Source: an uncultured Ellagibacter sp. (GTDB lineage Bacteria > Actinomycetota > Coriobacteriia > Coriobacteriales > Eggerthellaceae). Taken from it: a DNA stretch of 28,654 nucleotides. The stretch is taken from the NCBI GenBank assembly GCA_934654815.1, contig CAKUGU010000031.1, positions 1 through 28,654 of the forward strand, given 5' to 3'. This document shows, one piece after another, positions 7,089-14,814 of this stretch. Each line of letters opens with the position of its first letter. Position 1 is the stretch's first letter. Both the position numbers and the translations under genes were made by a program. Under the pieces are notes generated by a model. It was given only the letters and a program-made list of their open reading frames with translations. It searched no databases and was not told where the DNA came from.

Positions 7089-9680
7089 TTATTCCTTCCC
7101 CTCACCGAGCGAGCGGCGGTAGTTCAGTGCCACGCTTGCGCCGCGCATGCCGCCGCGCTCGGCCTCGTTGCCGAAGCCTTCCGCGTCGCCATCGCGAAGC
7201 TTCTCGACCTCCACCAGGCCCGCGGTGATGAGCGCGCCCAGGATGTGGGGCAGATGCCCGTCGTCGAGCAGGATGTTCGGAGTGCCGCGAAGGTCTTCGC
7301 CGAACTTGTTGCAGGGAGCCGGAGTGCCGTCGGTCTGGAACCACGCGCCGTGGTGAACAGCCGCGGTGCCGGGCATCATGCGGTTGGTGACGTAGGCCGT
7401 GAGCTCGACCTCGCCGCGGTCGCTGTACACGCGGCAGATGTCGCCGTCCTTGATGCCGCGCGCCTGGGCGTCGACGCCGGAGATCCATACCGCGTGGCGG
7501 TAGCAGTCCTCGCGCATGAGCGGGTTGTTGTCGTTGCTCGAGTGCTGGCGGTAAATCGAAACCGGGGAAACCATCGACAACGGGTACTTCTTGACCTTCG
7601 GGTTGTAGAAGCCGTCGTTTGAGGCCGATCCGATGTCGCCTTCCACGTAGCTCGGGCTCCACACGGGCATCGGCTCGATCTGGCCGCGCCAACGGGACTC
7701 AGTCATGTCGTGGGTCTTCACATAGTTCGAGGAGAACTCGATCTTGCCGGTCGGGGTCTCGAACGGGCTCTCACCGCGCTCGATTCTGGTCCTGAACGGG
7801 TAGTACGGCGAGTCGATCTCGGTGCGGATGACCGGATGGGCGTTGAACTCTTCCCAAGTCGGACGCTTCTCGTAGCCGAGGTAGGCCATGATCGTCTCGT
7901 TGTTCGCCCAGTTCTCGAAGGCCTCCTTGTACACCTCTTCCTGAGCGTCGACCCAGTGATCGACGTCCACGTCGAGCATGCGGGGGTTGTACTTGTCGGC
8001 AACGCCGAGGCGCTTGGCGATCTCGGTCCAGACCCATTCCTTCGAGCGGACCTCGCCCGGGAAGTCGAGGCCGCGCGCGCAGAAAGTGAAGTAGTTGCGC
8101 ATGCCGTTCGGGCCGGACACGAAGCGCTGATGGCCGTACATGTACTCGTCCATGCCTTCGAACTGCCAAATCGGAGCCGGCAGGATGATGTCGCAGAGCT
8201 CGGCGGTGGGCTGGTTCAAATGCCACTGGAAGCCCCAGTTGAACTCGGTGGATGCCATACCGGCGAAGCGCTTGTTCACGTTGGAGTGGTTGTTGCCGTA
8301 GTTGTTCTCGAAGATGATCATCTGGATGTTCGGCAGCGGGCACTCGTTGTTCGGCGAGCCGATGCGATGGCGGAACTCCGACTCGCTCATGCGGCCTTCC
8401 CAGTAGTCCTTCTGGCAGGCGAGGATCTCGGTGAGGCAGTTGTTGTTGAACAGCACGGCCGGCTTGTAGCTGCCCGGATCGCGATGCCAGTCGGCACGAG
8501 GCGCGGGAACGCGGCCCGGGGTGGGCAGGCAGGCGCCCGTTTCGCAACCGCCGGGGCAGGCGATGTTGCCAGTCATGGCCTGGAGCAGCATAGATGCGAT
8601 GGCGGAGTAGTCGCCCATATGGCGCTTGGCGCAAGAATAGAAGTACTGCAGGTGAACCGGCTTCGTGGTGCCGTAGAGGCGCGCGAACTCGCGAATGGTC
8701 TCGGCCGGGACGGCGCAGATGGGCGCGGCCCATTCCGGCGTCTTCTTGATGCCGTCCTCGCCTTCGCCCATGACGTAGGTGCGCCATTCCTCGAAGCCCG
8801 TCTTGTCGACCCACTCGTCGACGAACTTGTGGTCGATGAGGTCCTCTTCGTAGAGCACCTGTGCGATGGCGAGCATCATGGCGAGGTCGGTGCCGGGGCG
8901 GATGGGAATCCACTGATCGGCGAGGATTTCCGCAGACTGGGTGTAGCGTGGGTCGATGACGATGGTCTTGCAGCCGTACTCATGCGCGAGTTGCATGTAG
9001 TACGAAGTCGGACCGAACCATGCGACGACCGGGTCCATGCCCCACATGATGAAGAGCTTGGAGTTGAAGATGTCGGAGGCCTCGAATCCAGGGGACGCGT
9101 CGGAGCGGCCGCTCGCGACCTTCGTGAGGTCCACGCCGAGGTGGAGCATCTCGCCTGCGGCATGGCCGGACGTGGAATGCTCGCCCCATGCGCCGAAGCC
9201 CGCTTCCCACCAGGGTGCCAGCGGGAAGCCGTTCTTCTCGAACGACGGGTACTGCGAATGGAAGATGCCGTAGGGGCCGTACTTGGCCTTGATCTCCTTC
9301 ATCTTGTCGGCGATGGTGTCGAGCGCCTCTTCCCAGGAAATCTGCACGAAGTAGCCCTTGCCGGGGCCCTTTTCGCCTACACGCTTCATCGGGTGCAGAA
9401 GACGCGTCTCTGCCTCGATCTCCTTCTTCCAGGAATGGCCCATCGCACACGGACGCATCTGGACGTTGCCCTTCCAGATGTTCTCCCAACCGCAGTCCTC
9501 GCGGCTGTCGTTGGCGTTGACCGAGTCGTCAGGCTCGATCGCGATGAGCTTGTTGTCCTTCACGTGGCACTTCAGCACGCACGCCGAGTCCCAGCAGCCG
9601 TTCGCAGGGCACGACGTGTAGAAGATGCGCTCCCCCTCGTGCTTCGCGCGGCTGGCATCGATGATTCCTTGCTTGTCCAC
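7089..9680 (-). CDS. Molybdopterin oxidoreductase, DMSO reductase family, catalytic subunit
   Basis: An 863-aa protein with the DMSO-reductase fold order. An N-terminal cysteine cluster is C24-x4-C29-x4-C34 with a distal C78; the usual spacing is C-x2/3-C-x3-C. Then come ISWEEALDTIADKMKEI, SDIFNSKLFIMWGMDP, TIVIDPRYTQSAEILADQWIPIRPGTD (pterin binding) and, near the C-terminus, the dinucleotide-binding beta-barrel with YRQHSSNDNN and VHHGAWFQTDG. No twin-arginine signal is present, so it should act in the cytoplasm with the Fe-S subunit encoded downstream. In Eggerthellaceae this family includes catechol dehydroxylases as well as S-/N-oxide reductases; the substrate cannot be told from sequence. 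The start is GTG at 9680 behind AAGGAGGAGTCG. I did not find the metal-ligand residue with confidence. Confidence 0.85.
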   Translation of the reverse strand: MDKQGIIDASRAKHEGERIFYTSCPANGCWDSACVLKCHVKDNKLIAIEPDDSVNANDSREDCGWENIWKGNVQMRPCAMGHSWKKEIEAETRLLHPMKRVGEKGPGKGYFVQISWEEALDTIADKMKEIKAKYGPYGIFHSQYPSFEKNGFPLAPWWEAGFGAWGEHSTSGHAAGEMLHLGVDLTKVASGRSDASPGFEASDIFNSKLFIMWGMDPVVAWFGPTSYYMQLAHEYGCKTIVIDPRYTQSAEILADQWIPIRPGTDLAMMLAIAQVLYEEDLIDHKFVDEWVDKTGFEEWRTYVMGEGEDGIKKTPEWAAPICAVPAETIREFARLYGTTKPVHLQYFYSCAKRHMGDYSAIASMLLQAMTGNIACPGGCETGACLPTPGRVPAPRADWHRDPGSYKPAVLFNNNCLTEILACQKDYWEGRMSESEFRHRIGSPNNECPLPNIQMIIFENNYGNNHSNVNKRFAGMASTEFNWGFQWHLNQPTAELCDIILPAPIWQFEGMDEYMYGHQRFVSGPNGMRNYFTFCARGLDFPGEVRSKEWVWTEIAKRLGVADKYNPRMLDVDVDHWVDAQEEVYKEAFENWANNETIMAYLGYEKRPTWEEFNAHPVIRTEIDSPYYPFRTRIERGESPFETPTGKIEFSSNYVKTHDMTESRWRGQIEPMPVWSPSYVEGDIGSASNDGFYNPKVKKYPLSMVSPVSIYRQHSSNDNNPLMREDCYRHAVWISGVDAQARGIKDGDICRVYSDRGEVELTAYVTNRMMPGTAAVHHGAWFQTDGTPAPCNKFGEDLRGTPNILLDDGHLPHILGALITAGLVEVEKLRDGDAEGFGNEAERGGMRGASVALNYRRSLGEGKE

Positions 9681-10071
9681 CGACTCCTCCTTCTGTTGCT
9701 TTGAGTCGCGCGGTTTAAGGGGTTCGCTTCGAATTCGCCTTCGCGGTTCGCCTTGCGGCCGCTTTCGCGCGGTCGCGTCGACGTTCAGCGCATCCCCCCG
9801 GCTGCGCGGCTTCCTCTCCGCCCTCGTCTGTCGGAACCGCTGGTTTCACTTGGGCCCAAGGACCGCCAGCGGTTCGTATTTGGCGTTGAGTGGAAGGATA
9901 AGGAGCGCGAAAGGCGCTGGTAAGGGGTTTGGACGATTTGGGCGATGGAGTCGTTTGCCGCTGCCGTAAAGGATTTCTTGCATGAAAGGGAGCGTTTACA
10001 GCGGCTGGAAAGCGCGCTTTGCAACGAAGGAAAGTTAGCTCTGGTAATATGGGCGCGTGTCTATAAAGATA
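9681..10071 (-). other. Promoter/leader region of the molybdoenzyme operon
   Basis: About 390 bases without a convincing gene. The clearest structure is a nested dyad at 9834-9875 (listed separately). The region nearest the GTG start is rich in GCGGTTCGC/GCGGCCGC-like short repeats. A weak minus-strand promoter-like pair TTGCAA-N18-TGTAAA occurs at about 9994-10023 but is not persuasive. Confidence 0.35.
9834..9875. promoter_or_regulatory. Nested palindrome, candidate operator of the molybdoenzyme operon
   Basis: Outer arms GAACCGCTGG (9834-9843) and CCAGCGGTTC (9866-9875) are perfectly complementary. The enclosed segment contains the 12-bp palindrome CTTGGGCCCAAG (9849-9860). It lies 154-195 bases upstream of the GTG start. 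It could bind the LysR protein encoded upstream or another dimeric regulator. Confidence 0.4.
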
Positions 10072-10110
10072 AACCCCCGAATCTGGGAGGTTATACCAGA
10101 TTCGGGGGTT
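10072..10110 (-). terminator. Rho-independent terminator of the LysR gene
   Basis: A perfect 15-bp stem (AACCCCCGAATCTGG / CCAGATTCGGGGGTT) with a 9-base loop, followed on the minus strand by TTATCTTTATAG. It is placed 96 bases after the LysR stop and insulates the molybdoenzyme operon. Confidence 0.85.
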
Positions 10111-10205
10111 CTCAATCAGGGAGGCGCATCATGCGGCGGCGCCGTGATGGCGCAGGAAAGCTGCGATGGCGGCTGCGACAGCCGCATGGGCCGCGTGCCG
10201 CTACG
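10111..10205 (-). other. LysR 3' untranslated segment with short hairpin
   Basis: GC-rich stretch between the LysR stop and its terminator. It contains a 7-bp hairpin GCGGCTG-CGA-CAGCCGC at 10169-10185 and several GCGGC repeats. No gene is seen. Confidence 0.3.
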
Positions 10206-11123
10206 CTAGAGGTGGAAGTACCCGTCGGGGATGTTGTTGCGGATGAAGTCCATGAATTCGACCGCCAGAGGGGAGATGGCACGATCGGGTGCCCAAACCA
10301 AGTCGACCGGGTAGCGCATGGGCTCGGTGTCGACCTCGGGCCACATGATGCCGGGGTCGTTCTTATAGCGCTCGGCGATGCAGCGGGGAACCGTCCCCCA
10401 CCCGAGCCCCGCGCGCACGCCCGAAATCATCGCCTCGTGCGTGTCGAAGCGCGCCACCATGTTGTGATCGCGCAGCGACACACCGTAGCGGTCACGGAAA
10501 TGGCGGTTGCCTACCATGTGGCGGCCCGAATTCCACTCGTAGATGATCATGGGCCATTCGAGCAGCTGCTTCACCTTGATGGGCTGCGGCACGCTGTTGT
10601 ACGGCGGCTTCTCGGGCATGAGAAACACGAGCTTCGAGTGCCCGAGCGTCTCGGAGACGAGGCCGTCCTCGATGGGCTCGTTTTCCAGGATGGCGAAGTC
10701 GAGCTTGCCTTCCTTGAGCTTCTCCATGAGCTCGGGCTCGTAACCCGCCTCCAGGTGGACGAGTGCCTCTTCGTGCAGGTCGTGGAACTTCTTCACCAAA
10801 GGCGGCAAAAGCGCAACGCCGTCGGCGAGGCTCATGCCCACCTCGATGGTGCTGTCGAAGCTTTCGTCGGCCGCCGCGAGCTCGGCAGCGAGCGCGCTTT
10901 CGAGCGACGTCATCTTACGGGCGAATTTCGTCACGATGACGCCGGCCGGCGTGGGCACGACGCCCGTCGAGGTGCGCTCGTAGAGCTTGGTGCCGAAGCG
11001 CGCCTCGATGTTCGCGATCTTCTGCGAAAGCCCGGGCCTCGACATGTAGAGTTTCTCTGCCGCCTGCGACAAGCTTTTCGTTTCCGAAACGGTCACAAGC
11101 ACTTCGATATCGTCAAGCTGCAC
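10206..11123 (-). CDS. LysR-family transcriptional regulator
   Basis: A 305-aa protein of normal LysR length. Residues 1-60 form the winged helix-turn-helix (SETKSLSQAAEKLYMSRPGL, then SQKIANIEARFGTKLYERTS). The remainder is the type-2 periplasmic-binding-like effector domain. Such proteins bind as tetramers to T-N11-A sites, commonly upstream of their own gene and of an adjacent operon, and respond to a small ligand. It is transcribed in the same direction as the molybdoenzyme operon downstream and divergently from the gamma-carbonic-anhydrase-like gene; either could be its target. The start is GTG at 11123 behind AAGGGGGAATC. Three tandem dyads lie in its upstream region. Confidence 0.9.
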   Translation of the reverse strand: MQLDDIEVLVTVSETKSLSQAAEKLYMSRPGLSQKIANIEARFGTKLYERTSTGVVPTPAGVIVTKFARKMTSLESALAAELAAADESFDSTIEVGMSLADGVALLPPLVKKFHDLHEEALVHLEAGYEPELMEKLKEGKLDFAILENEPIEDGLVSETLGHSKLVFLMPEKPPYNSVPQPIKVKQLLEWPMIIYEWNSGRHMVGNRHFRDRYGVSLRDHNMVARFDTHEAMISGVRAGLGWGTVPRCIAERYKNDPGIMWPEVDTEPMRYPVDLVWAPDRAISPLAVEFMDFIRNNIPDGYFHL

Positions 11124-11161
11124 GATTCCCCCTTCATCGCTTCGGCGGCAATCCGAACGCC

Positions 11162-11236
11162 GCTGTCAATCCGGCTTGACAGCCAGGTCGAAACGACTTG
11201 GCGAATAATCCTTCGGTGTAAAGAGGAGCTTACACC
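11162..11236. promoter_or_regulatory. Three tandem dyads in the LysR / gamma-CA divergent region
   Basis: (i) GCTGTCAA-N6-TTGACAGC at 11162-11183, perfect 8 bp. (ii) CCAGGTCG-AAA-CGACTTGG at 11183-11201, 8 bp with one G-T. (iii) GGTGTAA-N8-TTACACC at 11215-11236, perfect 7 bp. They are 39-113 bases upstream of the LysR start. They are likely regulator sites, possibly for LysR autoregulation; assignment is inference. Confidence 0.5.
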
Positions 11237-11339
11237 TTCTCGACTGTTTTTACGAAACCGACGCCGGCGCGGCCGCTTCAGGAAATAATCCCGATGCAGC
11301 GCTTTTAGACCGGTCGACGCAAAACAACCCCTCCATGCC

Positions 11340-11345
11340 TATAAT
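11340..11345 (+). promoter_or_regulatory. Candidate -10 element for the gamma-CA-like gene
   Basis: Perfect TATAAT, 57 bases before the ATG at 11402. The only -35-like hexamer (TCGACG, 11314-11319) is spaced 20 bases and is weak, so activator help is plausible. Confidence 0.5.
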
Positions 11346-11401
11346 GAAAACGTATTATCCCCCGAGCGTCAAGTTCGGGACCTGAGAGAAGGCCATTCAC
11401 C

Positions 11402-11941
11402 ATGGATTACCGTGCAGGACTGCGCATCGACCCTACCGCGCATATCGCGAAAAGCGCGACCGTCATCGGCGACGTGACGATCGGCCCCGACGTCACCGTG
11501 TTCCAGGGCGCAGCGATCCGCGGTGATTTCGGAGGGAGCATCGAAATCGGAGCCGGCGCGAACATTCAGGAGAACTGCTGCGTCCACGTGAACACGGGGG
11601 AAGTGACGCGGATCGGGCGAGACGTGACGGTCGGGCACGGCGCCATCGTCCACGGCTGCACGGTTGGGGACGGGTCGCTCATCGGCATGGGCGCCATCGT
11701 CATCGACCGCGCCCGCGTCGGCAAACGTTGTCTCGTGGGCGCGGGATCGCTCGTCACCGGCACGGCCGACATTCCCGACGGCTGGATGGCGTTCGGCTCG
11801 CCCGCGAAACCCATACGGCCGCTTCGCGACGATGAGCTGGCAAAACTCGTCGAAGCGGCCGAGGAGTACCGCGCCATCGGACGCGATATGGAACGTCAAG
11901 GCCTCCTCCAATCGGGAAGCGAGTACGACCCGTTCGCGTAG
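11402..11941 (+). CDS. Gamma-carbonic anhydrase family / hexapeptide-repeat protein
   Basis: A 179-aa left-handed beta-helix protein: repeats of the hexapeptide pattern (ATVIGDVTIGPDVTVFQGA onward) fill residues 18-120, and a C-terminal helix follows. Three metal histidines are present in the family positions (H62, H79, H84), as is the conserved R40-x-D42 and the QEN before H62. This is the YrdA/PaaY/CaiE-like branch, trimeric and cytoplasmic, binding Zn or Fe. Carbonic anhydrase activity has been shown for some members, while others have thioesterase or unknown roles. The ATG at 11402 is preceded by AGAAGG at a 9-base spacing. It is the only complete plus-strand gene here and is divergent from LysR. 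Confidence 0.9.
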   Translation: MDYRAGLRIDPTAHIAKSATVIGDVTIGPDVTVFQGAAIRGDFGGSIEIGAGANIQENCCVHVNTGEVTRIGRDVTVGHGAIVHGCTVGDGSLIGMGAIVIDRARVGKRCLVGAGSLVTGTADIPDGWMAFGSPAKPIRPLRDDELAKLVEAAEEYRAIGRDMERQGLLQSGSEYDPFA

Positions 11942-11958
11942 GCACCGTAGACGCGGGC

Positions 11959-11986
11959 GCTTCACGTTAGCGGCTGCTTCACGTTA
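11959..11986 (+). repeat. Two direct copies of GCTTCACGTTA
   Basis: Copies at 11959-11969 and 11976-11986 (17-base period), just after the gamma-CA stop. They could be a tandem binding site or a chance repeat. Confidence 0.4.
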
Positions 11987-12010
11987 AAGTGAGCGTTGGA
12001 ACAGGCTTGA

Positions 12011-12162
12011 GGGACAAAAAGGCGCGATATGCGAGCCCGCAGACCCAAAGCGCAAAACCCGCCTCGCAAGTGAGGTCTCGCGACCAGGGCTTTTAACGAA
12101 TACCAGCAACCTCGATTCCCGAACTCGCCGATCAAGGCTCGCAATTCGCGCTATTTTGTCCC
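12011..12162. repeat. 152-bp palindromic element with 27-base terminal inverted repeats (MITE-like or ncRNA)
   Basis: Arms 12011-12037 and 12136-12162 match at 23 of 27 positions, beginning GGGACAAAA on each strand. The interior has further pairing (AGACC 12041-12045 with GGTCT 12073-12077; CCTC...GAGG inside it). It lies between two convergent genes, contains no gene, and no transposase is nearby. A miniature inverted-repeat element is the simplest reading; a folded RNA is possible. No target duplication was recognised at the ends. Confidence 0.6.
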
Positions 12163-12230
12163 CGGCTTCCCGATTTTCCAGCACTTCGCATGCGCCGACC
12201 TCGAACTCAAGCAGGGGAACCCGCGCTTCG

Positions 12231-13214
12231 TCAGCACACGCGGTTGACGAGGGGCTCTCCTGTTGCCACGCGGGCGATGTTTTCCCATACCATGCGGTGC
12301 GCGCGGTAGAACATGCCCTCGGTCACACCGCCGATATGCGGCGAGAACACGCAGCGGGCAGACGCTTCGGGCGAAAGGTTAAGGAGCGGGTTGTCGGTCG
12401 TAACGGGCTCGGGAGTGAGCACATCGAGCCCCGCAGCCCCGATCTTCCCCTCCTCGAGCGCACGGACGAGCGCATTCTGGTCGACGATGTCGCCGCGCGC
12501 CGTGTTCACGAGCACCGCGCCCGGTTTCATTTTGTCGAGGAATGCATCGTCCACCATGCCGCGCGTCTCATCAGTCACGGGAACATGGAGGCTCACGATA
12601 TCGCAGGTTGCAAGCAGGTCGTCGAGCGCCATGTAGCGCGCACCGAGCTCGCCTTCCGCAGTCGCATCGAGCGGATGGCGCTTGTTGTACACCATCTCGC
12701 ATCCCCAGGGCTTAAGATAGCGCGCCGCCGCCTGCGCAATGGCGCCGAAGCCGACGAACCCCACCGTGCAGTCCCCAAGCTCGCTGAAGCCCTCCACCAT
12801 CATCTGCTCCTTCAGCCTGATCTGGTTGCCCGAGCGAACCGCGCGGTCGCCGTCAAGCGCGCGACGCAGGCACATGAGCATAAGCATGATGGTCTGCTCG
12901 GCGACGGCTCCCGCGTTCACGCCCGCGCAGTTGCAGACCGCGACGCCGTGGCGCTTCGCCGACGCGACGTCGATCGCGTTGAAGGCGACGCCCTCGGAAT
13001 GGATGAGCTTCAAGTTCGCCATGCTCGAGATGAGCGTATCGTCGATTGGGCTGATCGCGTCGGCGACGATGACGTCGGCATCCGCAGCGAGCGAGAGCAG
13101 CATGTCGTCGGGCGTCCCCCGCTTCGCGCAGACGAGGTCGGCCTCGCGCGCTATCGCCAGGTCGGGCAGGTACTTGCGCGTGCGCGCCTCGTTGCCGATC
13201 GCCAAAACCTTCAT
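12231..13214 (-). CDS. D-isomer-specific 2-hydroxyacid dehydrogenase
   Basis: A 327-aa NAD(P)-dependent dehydrogenase that interconverts a 2-oxoacid and a D-2-hydroxyacid in the cytoplasm. The NAD-binding motif is G155-F-G157-A-I-A160 in VGFVGFGAIA. The catalytic set is Arg240 (NTARGDIVD), Glu269 (TPEP) and His293 (SPHIGG). Substrate (glycerate, lactate, phosphoglycerate-like or other) is not predictable. The ATG at 13214 follows AGAAAGGATTTTCTCG; a 38-codon upstream extension overlaps the SLC13 gene and lacks a ribosome binding site. It begins 25 bases after the SLC13 transporter, so the two are probably one operon in which the transporter supplies or exports the organic acid. Confidence 0.9.
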   Translation of the reverse strand: MKVLAIGNEARTRKYLPDLAIAREADLVCAKRGTPDDMLLSLAADADVIVADAISPIDDTLISSMANLKLIHSEGVAFNAIDVASAKRHGVAVCNCAGVNAGAVAEQTIMLMLMCLRRALDGDRAVRSGNQIRLKEQMMVEGFSELGDCTVGFVGFGAIAQAAARYLKPWGCEMVYNKRHPLDATAEGELGARYMALDDLLATCDIVSLHVPVTDETRGMVDDAFLDKMKPGAVLVNTARGDIVDQNALVRALEEGKIGAAGLDVLTPEPVTTDNPLLNLSPEASARCVFSPHIGGVTEGMFYRAHRMVWENIARVATGEPLVNRVC

Positions 13215-13239
13215 CGAGAAAATCCTTTCTCCCACGGGG

Positions 13240-14814
13240 CTACAGAAGCCCCATCCACTGCCAATACGGCACCGACACGGCGAGTCCGACCAAGCATATC
13301 GCCAGGTAGACGCCGCAGTATTTCGCAAGTTCGGAGTGCTTGGCCATCTTGCCGTCCACCGCGTAGAATGCGGCGAGGTAGATCGGGCTTTGGTACTTCG
13401 CGAACCACGCGATGACGAGCGCGTAGGCGGAGAACCCGAGCACCCACGGGTTCACGCCGACGCTCGCCGCCATCGGCACGAGGAACGCCATGAGCAGGTT
13501 CAGGTACGCCACCTCGGAAACGATGAGGAACCGAAGAACGACGGTGATGACGCCGATCCCGAGAACGAGCACGTAGGGGTTACCGGCCATGAGTTGGAAC
13601 ACGGGGCCGCACGTCGACATGACCCAGTCGTTCAGCCCGGCCTCCGCGAACACCGACCCCAGCCCGAGCGCGATGCCGATGAACAGGAGCGACGTCCAGT
13701 TCACACCGGATTTGAACGAGGGCACGTCGATGACCTTCAGCACGAACATGGCGACAAGCGCCACAAGGCCGACCGACATGGCCGACACGTGATGAAAGGG
13801 CTCCGTCGCCCAGAGGACGACCGTGACCAAGATGATGCCGAGCATGCGCTTCTCGACCGAGGTGAAGGGACCCATTCCCGCTCTGTCAACTGGCGACTGA
13901 GAAGAGGCGTCCCCGGAGGCGGGTTGCCCGGCAACGCCCGCAGCCTGATTGGGCTGCTTGGCGGCGTCCGCAAAGCGAGTCTCGCAGCGAAGCGAGGACT
14001 GTTTGAGCGACTGGGCGTTGCCAAGCAGCCCATCCTCGGGACGGTTGCCGCCAAGCGCCTCCCCAGCGCCTTCCGCCACTTCCCCTCGCCTCGGCTTGTA
14101 AAGCGCCATGATGGCGAAGTAGTTCAGCACGAGGACGACGATAAGCCACGGAAGCGCAGCCACGAACCAGGTTGCCATGTTGAACTGTTCCTGCACGTCA
14201 GCGGGCAGCGTCGCCATGAGCGCATAACCCGTCACCGACGCGGACACGATGGTCGGCGCTACGGTTCGGATACCCACGAGCATCGCCGCGAACAAGCCCG
14301 TCGCCTGCCGACCTTGGCGCTTGTACCCCAGCTCATCGCCGATGTTCATCGCGAGCGGAGCCAGCATGGCGCCCTTCACGGCAAGGGATGGGATGAGCGG
14401 GCCCAAAACCGTGCCCGTCACCAGCTGTGCTATGACCTGGCAGCGGAACGTTCGCGGGAACTTGTTCACGATTGCGAGCGCGATGCGCTTCATGAGACCG
14501 CTCTTCTTCATGCCGACGCCGAGCGTGAACGCCGAAAGGAGCAGCCACCACGTCGACGACGCGAACGTGGAGAACACGGCGCCCGTCGAGACGCCGGCAA
14601 CCACAACGAACAGCACGGCCATGACGACCGCCGTGACGAACTCGGGGAGAATGCCCGTGATCCACCACACGATGGCCATGATGAGGATGCCGAGCACGGC
14701 GGTCGCCTGGTACGAAAGCCCTGGTATCGGGCGTGTTGCGATGAGAAAGACAGCGACTGCGGCGCCGAGCGCGGAAACCGCTAGTTTAACGATGCGTTTC
14801 TGTTGTTCTGACAC
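13240..14814 (-). CDS. SLC13/DASS-type anion transporter (with in-frame insertion)
   Basis: A 524-aa Na+-coupled di-/tricarboxylate-type carrier with about 12 helices in two homologous halves. The first half has WWLLLSAFTLGVGMKKSGLMKRIA and TRTVAPTIVSASV-like VGIRTVAPTIVSASVTGYAL; the second has VNWTSLLFIGIALGLGSVFAEAG and a C-terminal region ending at a helix. Family members are usually ~460-480 aa. The excess is a ~70-residue hydrophilic, Gly/Ala/Ser/Gln-rich segment at about residues 243-312 in the central cytoplasmic loop, encoded by palindromic DNA (see 13919-14057). The start is GTG at 14814 behind AAAGGGGAGC, which is itself locked in a 15-bp inverted repeat. It is probably cotranscribed with the dehydrogenase gene downstream. 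Confidence 0.85.
   Translation of the reverse strand: MSEQQKRIVKLAVSALGAAVAVFLIATRPIPGLSYQATAVLGILIMAIVWWITGILPEFVTAVVMAVLFVVVAGVSTGAVFSTFASSTWWLLLSAFTLGVGMKKSGLMKRIALAIVNKFPRTFRCQVIAQLVTGTVLGPLIPSLAVKGAMLAPLAMNIGDELGYKRQGRQATGLFAAMLVGIRTVAPTIVSASVTGYALMATLPADVQEQFNMATWFVAALPWLIVVLVLNYFAIMALYKPRRGEVAEGAGEALGGNRPEDGLLGNAQSLKQSSLRCETRFADAAKQPNQAAGVAGQPASGDASSQSPVDRAGMGPFTSVEKRMLGIILVTVVLWATEPFHHVSAMSVGLVALVAMFVLKVIDVPSFKSGVNWTSLLFIGIALGLGSVFAEAGLNDWVMSTCGPVFQLMAGNPYVLVLGIGVITVVLRFLIVSEVAYLNLLMAFLVPMAASVGVNPWVLGFSAYALVIAWFAKYQSPIYLAAFYAVDGKMAKHSELAKYCGVYLAICLVGLAVSVPYWQWMGLL
13919..14057. repeat. Palindromic element inside the SLC13 coding sequence
   Basis: Perfect 13-bp arms TGGGCTGCTTGGC (13950-13962) and GCCAAGCAGCCCA (14020-14032). 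Additional nested arms: GGCAACGCC (13930-13938) with GGCGTTGCC (14014-14022); GCTTGGCGGC near 13956 with GCCGCCAAGC near 14048. The central loop has CTCGC-AGCGAA-GCGAG (13981-13996). The reading frame is kept throughout. Confidence 0.6.

Noticed and set aside
4904..7228. 774-codon plus-strand frame
   Set aside because: It runs opposite the GntP and Fe-S genes, is rich in Asp, His, Arg and Gly, and has no domain.
7710..9704. 664-codon plus-strand frame
   Set aside because: Antisense to the molybdopterin subunit; no recognisable motif.
12011..12162. tRNA, SRP RNA or RNase P RNA in the palindromic region
   Set aside because: No T-loop GTTCRA-type motif in position, no SRP apical-loop signature, no RNase P GAGGAAAGTCC.
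11962..12184. Small minus-strand frames (60-66 codons) across the 12011-12162 element
   Set aside because: They lie within the inverted repeat, overlap one another and lack ribosome binding sites.
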